From NCBI RefSeq assembly GCF_023667495.1, contig NZ_JAMOZL010000006.1:310001-374000 (forward strand): a stretch of DNA of 64,000 nucleotides, in the 5' to 3' direction. The notes under the pieces are model-generated. The model was not told where the DNA came from and ran no database searches. It saw only the letters and a list, made by a program, of their open reading frames with translations. Both the position numbers and the translations under genes were made by a program. The stretch comes from Dyadobacter sp. MSC1_007 (GTDB lineage: Bacteria > Bacteroidota > Bacteroidia > Cytophagales > Spirosomataceae). Shown here one piece after another: positions 29,532 through 39,473 of the stretch (the stretch's first letter is position 1; each line of letters starts with the position of its first letter).

Positions 29532-30083
29532 TTATTTTTTCGCCGGGGCTGGGGCCAGGATGATTGTCATCCTTTTTCCTTCCAGTTTAGGCTCCATTTC
29601 GAGTTTACCGTAGTCAGAAAGGGCTTCCGAAAATTTGTTCAAAAGATTCACACCTCTTTCTTTGAACACAATCGTCCGTCCAACGAAGTGCACATAAGCC
29701 TTCACCTTCGAACCTTCTTTCAGGAAGTTAATGGCATGCTTCAATTTGAAGTCGAAATCGTGGTCGTCCGTGTTAGGGCCGAAACGGATCTCTTTGATGA
29801 CCACTTTCTGTGCTTTTGCCTTGATCTCCTTTTGTTTCTTTTTCTGCTCGTACTTGAACTTGGAGTAGTCCACCACTTTGCAAACAGGAGGCACCGCAGT
29901 AGGTGCAATTTCAACAAGGTCAAGGCTTTGTGCCTTCGCTAATGCTCGGGCTGTATTGATATCTACAATTCCCGGTTCGATGTTTTCACCGACCAGTCGT
30001 ACTTCTTTAGCTGTAATTCGTTCGTTTATTTTATAAGGTTCTTCGGGAACTCTTAACCGTCCACTAGGGGGTCTTAATGCCAT
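29532..30083 (-). CDS. infC: Translation initiation factor IF-3
   Basis: A 183-residue IF-3. The N-terminal domain has [21 protein letters not shown], a basic lysine-rich linker ([19 protein letters not shown]) follows, and the C-terminal domain contains [17 protein letters not shown]-3 keeps the 30S subunit free and checks start codons. The start is an ATG at 30083, not the rare codon seen in E. coli. thrS ends 112 bp upstream with no terminator between, so thrS may be in the same unit. Confidence 0.96.
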   Translation of the reverse strand: MALRPPSGRLRVPEEPYKINERITAKEVRLVGENIEPGIVDINTARALAKAQSLDLVEIAPTAVPPVCKVVDYSKFKYEQKKKQKEIKAKAQKVVIKEIRFGPNTDDHDFDFKLKHAINFLKEGSKVKAYVHFVGRTIVFKERGVNLLNKFSEALSDYGKLEMEPKLEGKRMTIILAPAPAKK

Positions 30084-30195
30084 ATAATTTGTATTGGTGT
30101 TTTTTTGTTTTTTTGGTGAAAATCGAAAATGTTAACACTACGCTCACAAAAATAGTGCCTTGTTGCTGGAATTATACTAAAAAGTTAGAAAAACA

Positions 30196-32139
30196 TCAAG
30201 CAATACTCGCTTCCTTTTTGAAAAAGCTCGCAAACTCTTCCACAGTCATGGTTCCAAGGTCACCTTCTCCTTTACGTCGTACCGACAGTTTCCCCTCGGC
30301 CATTTCCTTTTCACCGACAATCAGCATAAAAGGCACTTTGGTAACTTCCGCATCGCGGATCTTCCGTCCTATTTTCTCGTCACGGTGGTCCACGAAACCA
30401 CGGATATCATGATCCTGCAACTGGAAGAAAACTTCCTCGGCATAATCCGAGAACCGCTCTGAGATCGGCAAGATGGCGATCTGGTCCGGCGAAAGCCACA
30501 GCGGGAATTGTCCGGCAGTGTTTTCGATCAAAATCGCAATAAACCTTTCCATCGAGCCAAACGGCGCGCGGTGGATCATTACCGGCTGGTGTTTCTGGTT
30601 ATCCGACCCTGTGTATTCCAGCCCGAAACGCTTCGGCATTTGGTAGTCCACCTGGATGGTTCCCAACTGCCATTTGCGGCCCAATGCGTCACGAACCATA
30701 AAATCGAGCTTTGGCCCGTAGAATGCGGCCTCGCCCAATTCTGTTACAGTCGACAATCCACGCTCGGAAGCTGCTTCAATGATCGCATTTTCGGCACGTT
30801 CCCAATCTTCGTCTTTTCCAATATATTTTACCTTGTCGTTAGGGTCACGCAACGAGATCTGCGCACTGTAATCGTCGAAACCAAGGGATTTAAATACATA
30901 TAATACCAGGTCAATCACCCGTACAAACTCCTCCTTCACCTGGTCGGGGCGGCAGAATATGTGCGCATCATCCTGCGTAAAACCGCGAACGCGGGTCAGG
31001 CCGTGCAACTCGCCACTTTGCTCATAACGGTAAACGGTACCAAACTCCGAGAACCGCAATGGCAGATCCTTGTAGGAGCGGGGAGAGGTTTTGTAAATCT
31101 CGCAGTGGTGCGGGCAGTTCATCGGTTTCAAGAGATATTCCTCACCGACATTAGGCGTTTTAATAGGTTGGAACGAATCCTTACCATATTTATCCCAGTG
31201 GCCGGAAGTCACATAAAGTTCTTTGCTTCCGATATTAGGCGTCACCACGGGAGTGTACCCGGCTCTCGCCTGTGCTTTGCTCAAAAATGCCTGCAAGCGT
31301 TCACGAAGCATGGCGCCTTTGGGTAGCCACAACGGCAAGCCTTGTCCTACTTTTTCCGAGAATGCAAACAGTTCGAGCTCCTTGCCCAGTTTTCTGTGGT
31401 CACGCTTTTTTGCTTCTTCCATCATGGTCACATACTCTTCCAGCTCTTTTTGCTTTGGAAAAGTGATCCCATAAATGCGGGTAAGCATTTTATTTTCTTG
31501 CTTATTGCGCCAGTAGGCACCGGCAATGTTGGTCAATTTAACAGCCTTGATAAAGCCGGTGTTGGGGATGTGTGGTCCGCGGCAAAGGTCGGTGAACCCG
31601 CCTTGCTCGTAAAGGGTAATGGAGCCATCTTCCAGTCCGTCGATGAGTTCCAGTTTGTATTCATCGCCTTTTTGGGTAAAATATTCAAGCGCCTCGGCCT
31701 TGCTGATCGGCTTGCGGACATATTCATTTTTCTGGCGGGCCAGTTCAAGCATTTTGGCCTCGATTTTCGGGAAGTCTTCCTGAGAAATGGCCTGTCCGCC
31801 CAGATCGACGTCATAGTAAAAACCCTTTTCAATAGAAGGTCCCGTACCGAATTTCACACCCGGATAAAGCGCTTCCAATGCCTCGGCCAGCAAGTGGGCG
31901 GAGGAGTGCCAGAACGTGGATTTACCATCCTCGTCGTTCCACGTTAACAGTTTCACAAGAGAATCCTCCGTGATCTGGCGCGTAGGGTCCCATACTTCGC
32001 TGTTTACTTTGGCGGCTATGACATTGCGCGCAAGTCCTTCACTGATACTGAGTGCAATTTCGAGGGCAGTTACGCCTTTCGGGTAGTAACGTTCGCTCCC
32101 ATCGGGCAGGGTAATTTTTACTTGAGACTCGTCTTTCAT
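30196..32139 (-). CDS. thrS: Threonine--tRNA ligase
   Basis: A 647-residue class II aminoacyl-tRNA synthetase. The order is the usual one: TGS domain (about 1-62), editing domain with [14 protein letters not shown], the catalytic core with [11 protein letters not shown] (zinc-binding cysteine), and the anticodon-binding domain (about 545-640). Full length. It sits upstream of infC-rpmI-rplT as in E. coli. A short perfect hairpin lies in the leader (32173-32192). Confidence 0.97.
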   Translation of the reverse strand: MKDESQVKITLPDGSERYYPKGVTALEIALSISEGLARNVIAAKVNSEVWDPTRQITEDSLVKLLTWNDEDGKSTFWHSSAHLLAEALEALYPGVKFGTGPSIEKGFYYDVDLGGQAISQEDFPKIEAKMLELARQKNEYVRKPISKAEALEYFTQKGDEYKLELIDGLEDGSITLYEQGGFTDLCRGPHIPNTGFIKAVKLTNIAGAYWRNKQENKMLTRIYGITFPKQKELEEYVTMMEEAKKRDHRKLGKELELFAFSEKVGQGLPLWLPKGAMLRERLQAFLSKAQARAGYTPVVTPNIGSKELYVTSGHWDKYGKDSFQPIKTPNVGEEYLLKPMNCPHHCEIYKTSPRSYKDLPLRFSEFGTVYRYEQSGELHGLTRVRGFTQDDAHIFCRPDQVKEEFVRVIDLVLYVFKSLGFDDYSAQISLRDPNDKVKYIGKDEDWERAENAIIEAASERGLSTVTELGEAAFYGPKLDFMVRDALGRKWQLGTIQVDYQMPKRFGLEYTGSDNQKHQPVMIHRAPFGSMERFIAILIENTAGQFPLWLSPDQIAILPISERFSDYAEEVFFQLQDHDIRGFVDHRDEKIGRKIRDAEVTKVPFMLIVGEKEMAEGKLSVRRKGEGDLGTMTVEEFASFFKKEASIA

Positions 32140-32172
32140 TCAAAAAAATATTCTGTGACTATGGTTCAAAGG

Positions 32173-32192
32173 CTTTGCGGGGTACCGCAAAG
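32173..32192. repeat. Short perfect hairpin between thrS and the TPR gene
   Basis: CTTTGCGG (32173-32180) and CCGCAAAG (32185-32192) pair perfectly with a 4-nt loop. No T-run follows, so it may be a weak terminator or a leader element of thrS. Confidence 0.5.
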
Positions 32193-32199
32193 TACAAAT

Positions 32200-33405
32200 C
32201 TATTCAATTTTAGCTTTTCGCGATGAGTCCACACGGATATTTGTCGTTCCGCGTGGTTGTATGACATTGATCTTGACACGGGTGGTATCCAGCAGTTTGT
32301 AACCGGCATTGGAATTTTCATTGGGATAATAAGAAGGATAGTAGCCCTCCGATTCTATTTTCCGGATCCTGTACAGGCCATATCGAGCGTCCTGATCACC
32401 CGGACTGAGCGTCAGCGCTGTCGTATAATATTCTTTCGCACGCTCAAACTCACCGGTCTTTTCATAACAAAACCCAAGCATATTATTAAGTTCCTTAGAC
32501 TGTGGTTTCTTTCTGATCAGCGGCACCAGCGCAGAAATGGCCTTTCCATATTCTTTTAACTGAATACCCACAGCTGCTACCCGGTTCAGGGCTTCGTCGT
32601 AGTCGGGACGGAGGGAAACCGCTTTCTGATAGTTGATCAACGCGGTGTCGGGCTTGTTTAAAGCAAGGAGAATTTCAGCCCTGCCGAAGAAAAGAGACGC
32701 CTCGTTAGGAAACCTTGCGATGGCTTTTTGGTTAACCGCCAATGCCTGATCGATATTTTTCAGCTTCAAATTGATCATCGTGCTTTGCTCATAGGCACGA
32801 AGCAGCCGCGGATTTACATTCAATGCATAATTAAAACTCGACAAACTGGCCAACGAATCGCCCTGGCGCGCTTGCAGCATTCCTTTGACATAATATGCCG
32901 AACCGTCGTAAGGGGCCATTTTTAGGGCCTGATTAAGGTAACCTGCCGCTTCACCGAAACGGTTTTTTGCTTGCAGGATATCCGCTAACAATACGTAAAG
33001 TTCCGGGCTGCTTTGCTGCAATGCTTCCGCACGCTGGGCGTCTTCCAATGCATTGTCTATTTTTCCTAACTCGCGGTTGATCTTGCCGCGCAGGAGAAAA
33101 TAATCGCTGAGATTATCTTGTTCATAAATCGACTCGTTGATGTCATCCAGCGCCTCGGAATATTGTTCGCGGTCAAAATAAATGCGGGCACGTTTGAAAT
33201 AATTAATGTCCGAATCGATGCCGCGATTGATTAGTTCAGTAAGGGATAACAAGGCGTCGTTCTGCCATTGTGCCCGCGACTTTTTGACAACGGGTGGAAT
33301 CCTTGTGGCAGTCCTGGCATCGCTCTGGCAAGACTGATTGAGACCAGCGATAACCAGCAGAAGCAAAAAAGATAAATATTTGAGATTTTCCGACTTCATG
33401 TGCAT
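32200..33405 (-). CDS. TPR-repeat lipoprotein
   Basis: A 401-residue protein. The N-terminus ends in a lipobox (LNQSC, Cys26 counted from the first Met), so it should be a membrane-anchored lipoprotein. About nine TPR units follow (for example NALEDAQRAEALQQSSPELY, GEAAGYLNQALKMAPYDGSA, ALINYQKAVSLRPDYDEALN). The last 50 residues are basic and disordered. TPR lipoproteins in Bacteroidota often work in gliding, secretion or cell-wall complexes, but no partner is visible here. Single gene. Confidence 0.87.
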   Translation of the reverse strand: MHMKSENLKYLSFLLLLVIAGLNQSCQSDARTATRIPPVVKKSRAQWQNDALLSLTELINRGIDSDINYFKRARIYFDREQYSEALDDINESIYEQDNLSDYFLLRGKINRELGKIDNALEDAQRAEALQQSSPELYVLLADILQAKNRFGEAAGYLNQALKMAPYDGSAYYVKGMLQARQGDSLASLSSFNYALNVNPRLLRAYEQSTMINLKLKNIDQALAVNQKAIARFPNEASLFFGRAEILLALNKPDTALINYQKAVSLRPDYDEALNRVAAVGIQLKEYGKAISALVPLIRKKPQSKELNNMLGFCYEKTGEFERAKEYYTTALTLSPGDQDARYGLYRIRKIESEGYYPSYYPNENSNAGYKLLDTTRVKINVIQPRGTTNIRVDSSRKAKIE

Positions 33406-33471
33406 TAAAACGGTAATGCCATTTGTATGGCCCGCTTATTACAACACAAAATTGAACAATCTAATCCGATT

Positions 33472-34359
33472 TTAAACATTCTGATCAGAAAATCGGGAAA
33501 ATACGCCCAGTGGGAGCTTTTTATCGAAAGAATCGGAAATGTACAACTCGCCGAACTCGTGGTTGATCTGCGTACCGAAATGCGCCTTGATCAGGTTTTC
33601 GACGATCAATGCCGAAAAGCCCAGAGAATACAAGTTAATTATAAAAAAGAAGTTTTTCTCCTTCAAAAGTTGGGCACAAAGGCGGAGCAAATCGTTCAGA
33701 TTTTCCTCCAAAAGCCATTTCTCACCTTCGGGGCCGCGTCCATATGCAGGAGGATCGAGGATGAGGCCGTTGTATTTGTTGCCTCTCCGCACTTCCCGCT
33801 GTACAAATTTCAATGCATCTTCCACCACCCAGCGGATATTGTTCAGGCCGCTAAGCTCCATATTCTCCCTCGACCAGTTGATCACCTGCTTCACAGAGTC
33901 CACGTGCGTGACGTCCGCACCCGCCGTCTTGGCCGCGAGCGACGCAATACCCGTGTAGGCGAAGAGATTCAGCACGTTCGGCTTCTCCTCCGGCATTTGT
34001 TTTAATGTACGCGCAATGAAATCCCAGTTGGTAGCCTGCTCCGGAAACACGCCGACGTGCTTAAATGACGTCAATGCAAGCTTTGAACGCAGGTGCAGTT
34101 CTTTGGTGCGATATTGAAAGATCCATTTTTCAGGCATGTCCCCCTTGGTGACCCACTGGCCTTTTTCCTGCGAGTTCTTATCCTTTTTAAAGACCGCATT
34201 GGAACGCTCGTCCCATTCATCTTCCGAAAGGGATTTGTCCCATATTGCCTGAGGCTCGGGGCGCGACAGAATGTAGGGTCCGAATCTTTCCAGTTTTTCA
34301 AAACCGCCGCTATCAATTAATTGGTAGTCAGTATGTTGCTCAGGTGTAAGTAGTATCAA
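33472..34359 (-). CDS. Class I SAM-dependent methyltransferase, RlmI/RlmK-like
   Basis: A 295-residue methyltransferase of the COG1092 type. The SAM motif NLFAYTGIASL is at residues 131-141 and the catalytic DPPAYGRG at 202-209. It lacks the N-terminal PUA domain of E. coli RlmI. It also lacks the catalytic cysteine motif expected for an m5C enzyme, so an N-methyl guanine or other target is possible. An rRNA substrate is likely, but the exact position is not known. The plus-strand frames over it are shadows. Confidence 0.85.
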   Translation of the reverse strand: MILLTPEQHTDYQLIDSGGFEKLERFGPYILSRPEPQAIWDKSLSEDEWDERSNAVFKKDKNSQEKGQWVTKGDMPEKWIFQYRTKELHLRSKLALTSFKHVGVFPEQATNWDFIARTLKQMPEEKPNVLNLFAYTGIASLAAKTAGADVTHVDSVKQVINWSRENMELSGLNNIRWVVEDALKFVQREVRRGNKYNGLILDPPAYGRGPEGEKWLLEENLNDLLRLCAQLLKEKNFFFIINLYSLGFSALIVENLIKAHFGTQINHEFGELYISDSFDKKLPLGVFSRFSDQNV

Positions 34360-34422
34360 GTTAGTGGATCGGCATCCGGCGTTCAGCCGTCAGCCTTTTT
34401 AAGTTATTGAAAAATATTAAAT

Positions 34423-34494
34423 GGCCCCGATAGGAGCCCCCTGTTTCTAGAAAAAATGCCATAACCCCATTTTTTGGCTCCGGTAGGAGCCTCC
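34423..34494. repeat. REP-like dispersed repeat, copy A
   Basis: Contains GGCCCCGATAGGAGCC (34423-34438), the shared 16-mer CCTGTTTCTAGAAAAA (34440-34455) and GGCTCCGGTAGGAGCCTCC (34476-34494). The same modules recur at 50205-50412. It lies in the 235-bp gap between the methyltransferase and the secreted 528-residue protein gene. Confidence 0.8.
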
Positions 34495-34578
34495 TTTGTA
34501 AGGCAAATTCGTGTTAATCACCATACCAAGGTAACTCCTTTGAAGTTTAATCGATTTCGGAACAATCCTATAAACAGG

Positions 34579-34595
34579 ATGCCCTGTTGGGGCAT
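34579..34595. repeat. Short GATGCCC/GGGGCAT hairpin, possible dispersed element
   Basis: ATGCCC (34579-34584) and GGGGCAT (34589-34595) pair around TGTT, just inside the repeat-bearing gap and touching the stop codon of the gene to the right. The preceding AACAATCCTATAAACAGG looks like part of the same element, but only one copy is in the window. Confidence 0.45.
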
Positions 34596-36181
34596 TAGTA
34601 TGCTATTTTATTCAAATAAAACACATTGCGCCTTCCACGTGTCTGCGGATCGCCGGCTGCATTGACGATGCGCTGCTCGCCCCAGGCGAGGTAAAAGTTG
34701 CCGTACCAGTAGTCGATATCATCCGTACTGGTTTTGCGCACTTTATCGCCTTCTACATAAGTTTCATTCGGGATCACGCGGTCGCTGTCGATTACCTGGC
34801 TGCCTTTGATAATTTTGCTGCGGATGGCTCCATTATGGCTGTAAACGAGCCTTGTATTGCCATTCGAAAAGGTCTGGACGCGGATCTTCTCGCGCAGCTC
34901 CATACTTTTTACATTGTCGAAACTGATGCTGTTATCCCACAACAGGTTACCGCTCTGATCCACACCCGCCATAATAGCGTGGGTGTAACTGAAACCGTCG
35001 AACACCTGCTGATTATATCCACGACCACCATACATCGGGTTCCACAAATAAGGATTGTAAAGTCCTGTTCCAATTGGATAACCTAAGTAGCCATAACCAT
35101 ACCCGCCCATCATGCTCGGATTTTGATACCTGTACTCGGGGTGGAACACCTCTGCTACCAGAAGGAAATTGTTGGTTTTGGGAACAATATCGTGTACCAG
35201 CAAGCCATAATTAAGCTTTACATCGGCGCCACTTTCCTTCTTTTTCCGAATGCGCTTTTCCATCTTTTCCTGCTGGCGTTCGGTCATGAAATTGAAGAAG
35301 TTCTTGAAATCGGTGAAACTGTGGTATTTGGTAAAAACGGTCGCATTACCGACGATCTTGCTGATATACAGTCCCTGTGCGGCCGCATTGGCAGCGCTTT
35401 GCATGTTGCGGTAGCCATAAGTGCCGATAATCACCCTCACAGAGTCGTTCAGCACTTGCAACCTGCCGCTTAGCAATGAATAGTCGGCTTCCGGCTCCAC
35501 CGCAACCTGTGTATACAGCTCGCCTGTCTCTTCGTACGAGCGCGCGACGATCTTTGTCTGCCTACCTTTTTTCACCGCAAAAGACACGTTGACCAAATGG
35601 TGCGCCGTATCCACTTCCACCGTCTGGATCGCGCTCGAACCTTTGATAGCCGATGGCAGTACCTTGGTTTGTGAAGTAGTAAGCAGGGTATGGATCAAAA
35701 CAGGCTCGTTCCGGACCATTCCGGCCATGAAAACCGAGTATCCAAGCGTTTTGAAATCGGTGATATCGAAACGGTCGAGCGTATTGATCGTAAAAGTCTC
35801 TACAAAACCCGGCCCGACATTCACTTTCACAATCTGGTAAAGTGAGCTGCGGTACTTGCTGAACAAAAGAAAAACGGCCTGACCGTCATAGGACGAGCTA
35901 ATGTAATCCAGGTTCGATTCAATAGGCCCGTCTATCGACCAGACCCTCTCCAGGTTGTGATCGAATTTTTGGACATTGAATGTCGCCTTATCGGGTTTTG
36001 AGATCAGCAAAACACCCTGCTCACCGAGCGGCACCGTTTGATAGGCGGTGTTGCCGGGCAATGGAAGCTCTATTCTCTTGACGCCCTGCGCGCCGGCCTG
36101 GCTGTATAGGGAAGAGAAGAAAAGTACAAGCAACACCAAATGTGGCGCGGATAGCTTATTTTTTGTCATGTGCGAGAGCAA
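34595..36181 (-). CDS. Secreted protein of unknown function with Gly/Tyr-rich segment
   Basis: I do not recognise this 528-residue protein. A signal peptide (about 1-31, ending SQAGAQG) is followed by beta-propeller-like repeats without clear signature, a short basic stretch (EKRIRKKKES) and an unusual segment rich in Gly, Tyr, Asn, Met and Pro (MMGGYGYGYLGYPIGTGLYN, then NPMYGGRGYNQQ) at about 370-408. The C-terminus is beta-rich again. The start may be Met5 (36169). The 5' end overlaps the EVE-domain gene by 14-26 nt, so they share a transcript. Confidence 0.78.
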   Translation of the reverse strand: MLSHMTKNKLSAPHLVLLVLFFSSLYSQAGAQGVKRIELPLPGNTAYQTVPLGEQGVLLISKPDKATFNVQKFDHNLERVWSIDGPIESNLDYISSSYDGQAVFLLFSKYRSSLYQIVKVNVGPGFVETFTINTLDRFDITDFKTLGYSVFMAGMVRNEPVLIHTLLTTSQTKVLPSAIKGSSAIQTVEVDTAHHLVNVSFAVKKGRQTKIVARSYEETGELYTQVAVEPEADYSLLSGRLQVLNDSVRVIIGTYGYRNMQSAANAAAQGLYISKIVGNATVFTKYHSFTDFKNFFNFMTERQQEKMEKRIRKKKESGADVKLNYGLLVHDIVPKTNNFLLVAEVFHPEYRYQNPSMMGGYGYGYLGYPIGTGLYNPYLWNPMYGGRGYNQQVFDGFSYTHAIMAGVDQSGNLLWDNSISFDNVKSMELREKIRVQTFSNGNTRLVYSHNGAIRSKIIKGSQVIDSDRVIPNETYVEGDKVRKTSTDDIDYWYGNFYLAWGEQRIVNAAGDPQTRGRRNVFYLNKIAY

Positions 36182-36569
36182 CGATATGGTCGAATTCTTC
36201 GCGTTTTACAGGTACAACAGATAATCTCGACAAACGGACCAGATCCATTTGTTTCAGACGCTCATCTTTTTTAATCTCAGCCAGGGTCACCGTGTTAGGG
36301 AATTTTTCAACCGGGACAAGGTTCACAACTACCCATCCTGCTTCGTCCGTGGTCGGGTCGGGATAATGCTCCTTCGAGACTTTGGCAAGGCCTACCACTT
36401 CTTTTCCTTCGTTGCTGTGATAAAAAAGCACCGGATCGCCGACTTTCATGGCCATCAGGTTATTGCGTGCAGCGTAATTACGAACGCCATCCCACATTCC
36501 TTCACCCTCCTTTACGAGATGGTCCCAGGAATATTTGAAGGGTTCGGATTTTACAAGCCAGTGGTTCAT
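36156..36569 (-). CDS. EVE-domain protein
   Basis: A 137-residue EVE (PUA-like) domain protein: MNHWLVKSEPFKYSWDHLV, then GDPVLFYHSNEGKEVVGLAKV. EVE domains read modified bases (5-methylcytosine, 5-hydroxymethylcytosine, modified RNA) and occur with restriction systems, but here no such genes are adjacent. It is 52 bp upstream of nothing obvious: menB ends at 36622 on the same strand and may be in the same transcript. It overlaps the start of the 528-residue gene. Confidence 0.92.
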   Translation of the reverse strand: MNHWLVKSEPFKYSWDHLVKEGEGMWDGVRNYAARNNLMAMKVGDPVLFYHSNEGKEVVGLAKVSKEHYPDPTTDEAGWVVVNLVPVEKFPNTVTLAEIKKDERLKQMDLVRLSRLSVVPVKREEFDHIVALAHDKK

Positions 36570-36621
36570 GGTTCAATGTTTGTATTTGAAGGATTTAAAA
36601 TGTTAATCTTTCCCGATTTAA

Positions 36622-37446
36622 TCAAGGGAATTTGGGGAATTTACTGAAATCAGGCGTTCTTTTTTCAAGGAACGAACGTTGGCCTTCCTTCGCTTCTTCG
36701 CTCAGGTAATAAAGCAATGTTGCATTTCCTGCAAGTTCCTGAATGCCGGCCTGTCCGTCGAGCTCCGCATTGAATGCGCTTTTGAGCATGCGGATAGATA
36801 GCGGGCTTTTTTCCTGGATTTTTTTCGCCCATTCCAATGTCACGGTTTCAAGCTGTTCCAATGGTACTACTTTATTCACCAGCCCCATTTGCAATGCTTC
36901 GCCGGCATCGTATTGGTCGCAGAGAAACCATATTTCGCGTGCTTTTTTCTGGCCTACCACACGGGCAAGGTAAGATGCTCCGAAGCCGCCGTCGAAACTG
37001 CCTACTTTCGGGCCGGTTTGTCCAAAACGTGCGTTTTCAGCGGCAATGGTAATATCGCAGATCACATGCAGCACGTGGCCACCGCCGATCGCCCAGCCTG
37101 CAACCATCGCAATTACTGCCTTCGGGATCGAACGTATCATTCTTTGCAGATCAAGCACATTGAGGCGCGGAACATGGTCATCGCCAATATAGCCGCCATG
37201 GCCGCGAACCGACTGGTCGCCGCCCGAACAGAATGCTTTTCCACCTTCTCCGGTTAGGATTATCACATCGATTCGGGGATCTTCGCGACAAATATGCATG
37301 GCATCGATCATCTCTGTTACGGTGAGCGGAGTGAATGCATTATGCTTATGCGGACGGTTGATGCTTATTTTGGCAATTCCTTCGTGAAGTGTAAAGAGAA
37401 TTTCCTCGTATTCTTTAATGGTCTCCCACTGAGCGTTACTGGACAT
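36622..37446 (-). CDS. menB: 1,4-Dihydroxy-2-naphthoyl-CoA synthase
   Basis: Crotonase-family enzyme that closes the naphthoate ring in menaquinone synthesis. About 274 residues from the ATG at 37446 ([10 protein letters not shown]); an upstream Met at 37479 gives an 11-residue extension without pattern. Signatures are [44 protein letters not shown] and [13 protein letters not shown], all typical of MenB rather than general enoyl-CoA hydratases. menE is divergent, 181 bp away. Confidence 0.95.
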   Translation of the reverse strand: MSSNAQWETIKEYEEILFTLHEGIAKISINRPHKHNAFTPLTVTEMIDAMHICREDPRIDVIILTGEGGKAFCSGGDQSVRGHGGYIGDDHVPRLNVLDLQRMIRSIPKAVIAMVAGWAIGGGHVLHVICDITIAAENARFGQTGPKVGSFDGGFGASYLARVVGQKKAREIWFLCDQYDAGEALQMGLVNKVVPLEQLETVTLEWAKKIQEKSPLSIRMLKSAFNAELDGQAGIQELAGNATLLYYLSEEAKEGQRSFLEKRTPDFSKFPKFP

Positions 37447-37627
37447 AAAATCAGGATGATAAATTAAAAATGGGTGCAACAGCGCGATTGTAGAAACACT
37501 TCCCGCATTGCATCAATGGGCGAAATTACTGATTGTTTGGATTACCTTCAAAAACAAATGAATAACTTTCAGGCTCTTTAACGCCCTATTTTTGAAAGCG
37601 CAAAAGCCACGGAGAATACAAAGGCCC

Positions 37628-38695
37628 ATGATCTGGAAGACAAGCAAAACCCTTTTGAAAACGCAGGAAAGGCCAATAGTTGCCTATTTTGCCAAAGCCT
37701 ATGACTTTATGAAGGCGTGGCAGGAAGGACAGAGTGCCTTTGTGCTCCATACGTCCGGTTCCACAGGTACACCTAAGCCGATCAGTTTGAGTAGGGAACA
37801 ACTGGCCACCAGCGCCGCGATGACCGGAAAGGCACTTTCGCTGGGACAAGGGACCCGCGCGCTGGTGTGTTTGAATGCGTCCTACATTGCAGGTTTGATG
37901 ATGCTGGTACGGGGCATGGAGCTTGATTGGGAGCTGACGATTATTGAACCTATATCGAACCCGCTCAGCATATTGGATAGAGCGGCATTTGATTTTGTAG
38001 CCCTTGTTCCCATGCAATTGCAGGAGATTTTAGATCATGCCGATACACGTGACGCAGTTGATAATCTTGGGAAAATACTTTTAGGCGGTGCGCCGGTCAA
38101 CGCAGCACTTCAAAGAAAAATAGCCAAAGTTCGCATTCCCGTTTATGCGAGCTATGGGATGACTGAAACGGTGTCTCACGTCGCATTGCGGCAACTGAAT
38201 GGGACGTCAGCTTCTAATGCATTCACTTTTCTGCCAGGAATTAGCTATGGGGTCGATGAGCGCGGTTGTCTGTTTATCTCCGGGCCGGTCACCAATGGGG
38301 AAGTGGTGCAGACGAATGATCTGGTCGAAATTGCGGGCGATACATTTACATGGATAGGTCGGGCAGATAATGTGATCAATTCGGGCGGGGTCAAGATCGT
38401 GCTGGACAAGGTGGATGCGGCCGTCGCCGAAGTTTTTGATGCATTGCATTTTAACAATGCCTTTTTCAGCTGGTCTGAACCTGACGAAAAACTTGGTCAG
38501 AAACTGATACTTATCGTGGAAGGACAGCCGGAGGATTTCGGGCTGCTCAACCTATTGGAACAAATTAGAACGAAGGTTTCCGCGTACGAAACGCCGAAAC
38601 GTATTTACTTTGCAAAACGGTTTGCGAGAACTGCAACCGATAAATTGGATAAACGAACAACAGTTCAACAGCTTTTCAACTCTTCGAATGGATAA
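37628..38695 (+). CDS. menE: o-Succinylbenzoate--CoA ligase, compact form
   Basis: Activates o-succinylbenzoate to its CoA ester just before MenB in menaquinone synthesis. The chosen ATG (37628) gives 355 residues. The adenylation motifs are SGSTGTPKPI (P-loop), YGMTETVSH, and the C-terminal lysine in ATDKLDKR. It is much shorter than E. coli MenE (about 450), the lost part being the N-terminal subdomain; this compact form is known in Bacteroidota. It overlaps the next gene by 8 nt. Confidence 0.87.
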   Translation: MIWKTSKTLLKTQERPIVAYFAKAYDFMKAWQEGQSAFVLHTSGSTGTPKPISLSREQLATSAAMTGKALSLGQGTRALVCLNASYIAGLMMLVRGMELDWELTIIEPISNPLSILDRAAFDFVALVPMQLQEILDHADTRDAVDNLGKILLGGAPVNAALQRKIAKVRIPVYASYGMTETVSHVALRQLNGTSASNAFTFLPGISYGVDERGCLFISGPVTNGEVVQTNDLVEIAGDTFTWIGRADNVINSGGVKIVLDKVDAAVAEVFDALHFNNAFFSWSEPDEKLGQKLILIVEGQPEDFGLLNLLEQIRTKVSAYETPKRIYFAKRFARTATDKLDKRTTVQQLFNSSNG

Positions 38696-39461
38696 AAATC
38701 TTCAGATACCCGGTCTATACACAATTCGTTTTCAAACAGCGCCCGTTGTGCCTGCGCCTTTTTCGCACTTCTACACGCTGGAAATGGATATTGCTTCGGA
38801 AACAAGTGTGGACGTCGATTTCAGCATTACTTATAACGATCGGGAAGAGCTGAGCGAAGATGATTTGCTGGACGAAGGATTTTCTCCGGACGATGACTAT
38901 GAATGGAAAGGAAATGTGCCGGGAGTGTGGATCGATGAATTCCGTGAAATTCTTGGATCGTCTAAAATTATCCGTAAAAGAGAGGAAAGCGAATTCGAAG
39001 ATTTTATCGAAATCGAGCTGGACGAGCAGGAAAAGCGTGTAACGATCTATCCGGTTGATAAGGAACGCTGGTCGTATTTCTTGCAGGAATTTATGCAGGC
39101 GATATTCGAAACTGCCGGTCGTGAAAAGCCTTTTGAACTGACTTATGTTGATATAGATGCTGACCACAAAACAGTGATCGATCTTAAAGCTTCTTTTGCG
39201 AAAAAGGAATTTACCCTTATTAAAAACAGCGGAACTGCCCGTAAGTTGGATTGGAACCAGCTGCAAAAGATCATGGATACTGTGTACAAAGCAGAATTCG
39301 TGCCCGACAATGCGTCGGAAAGCAAGCCTACCAAGCGTGGCAAGTACATTACCGCCGGTGACGGGCTGTGGTACCAGCTGGGCGTGGCCGTATTGGAATC
39401 TACATCAAAAAGTAAGGATCTGCCTAAAATTGAGGCATTGTTTAACGCCTTATCCAAATAG
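38688..39461 (+). CDS. Conserved hypothetical protein coupled to menE
   Basis: A 257-residue soluble protein of unknown function. The ATG at 38688 lies inside the last codons of menE (8-nt overlap). The sequence is very acidic in its first half (EELSEDDLLDEGFSPDDDYE), with no signal peptide or membrane segment. A few conserved-looking patches (GKYITAGDGLWYQLGVAVLE) suggest an enzyme or a binding fold. A role in menaquinone synthesis can be guessed only from the overlap. Confidence 0.8.
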   Translation: MDKNLQIPGLYTIRFQTAPVVPAPFSHFYTLEMDIASETSVDVDFSITYNDREELSEDDLLDEGFSPDDDYEWKGNVPGVWIDEFREILGSSKIIRKREESEFEDFIEIELDEQEKRVTIYPVDKERWSYFLQEFMQAIFETAGREKPFELTYVDIDADHKTVIDLKASFAKKEFTLIKNSGTARKLDWNQLQKIMDTVYKAEFVPDNASESKPTKRGKYITAGDGLWYQLGVAVLESTSKSKDLPKIEALFNALSK

Positions 39462-39473
39462 CGCGGGAAGTTG

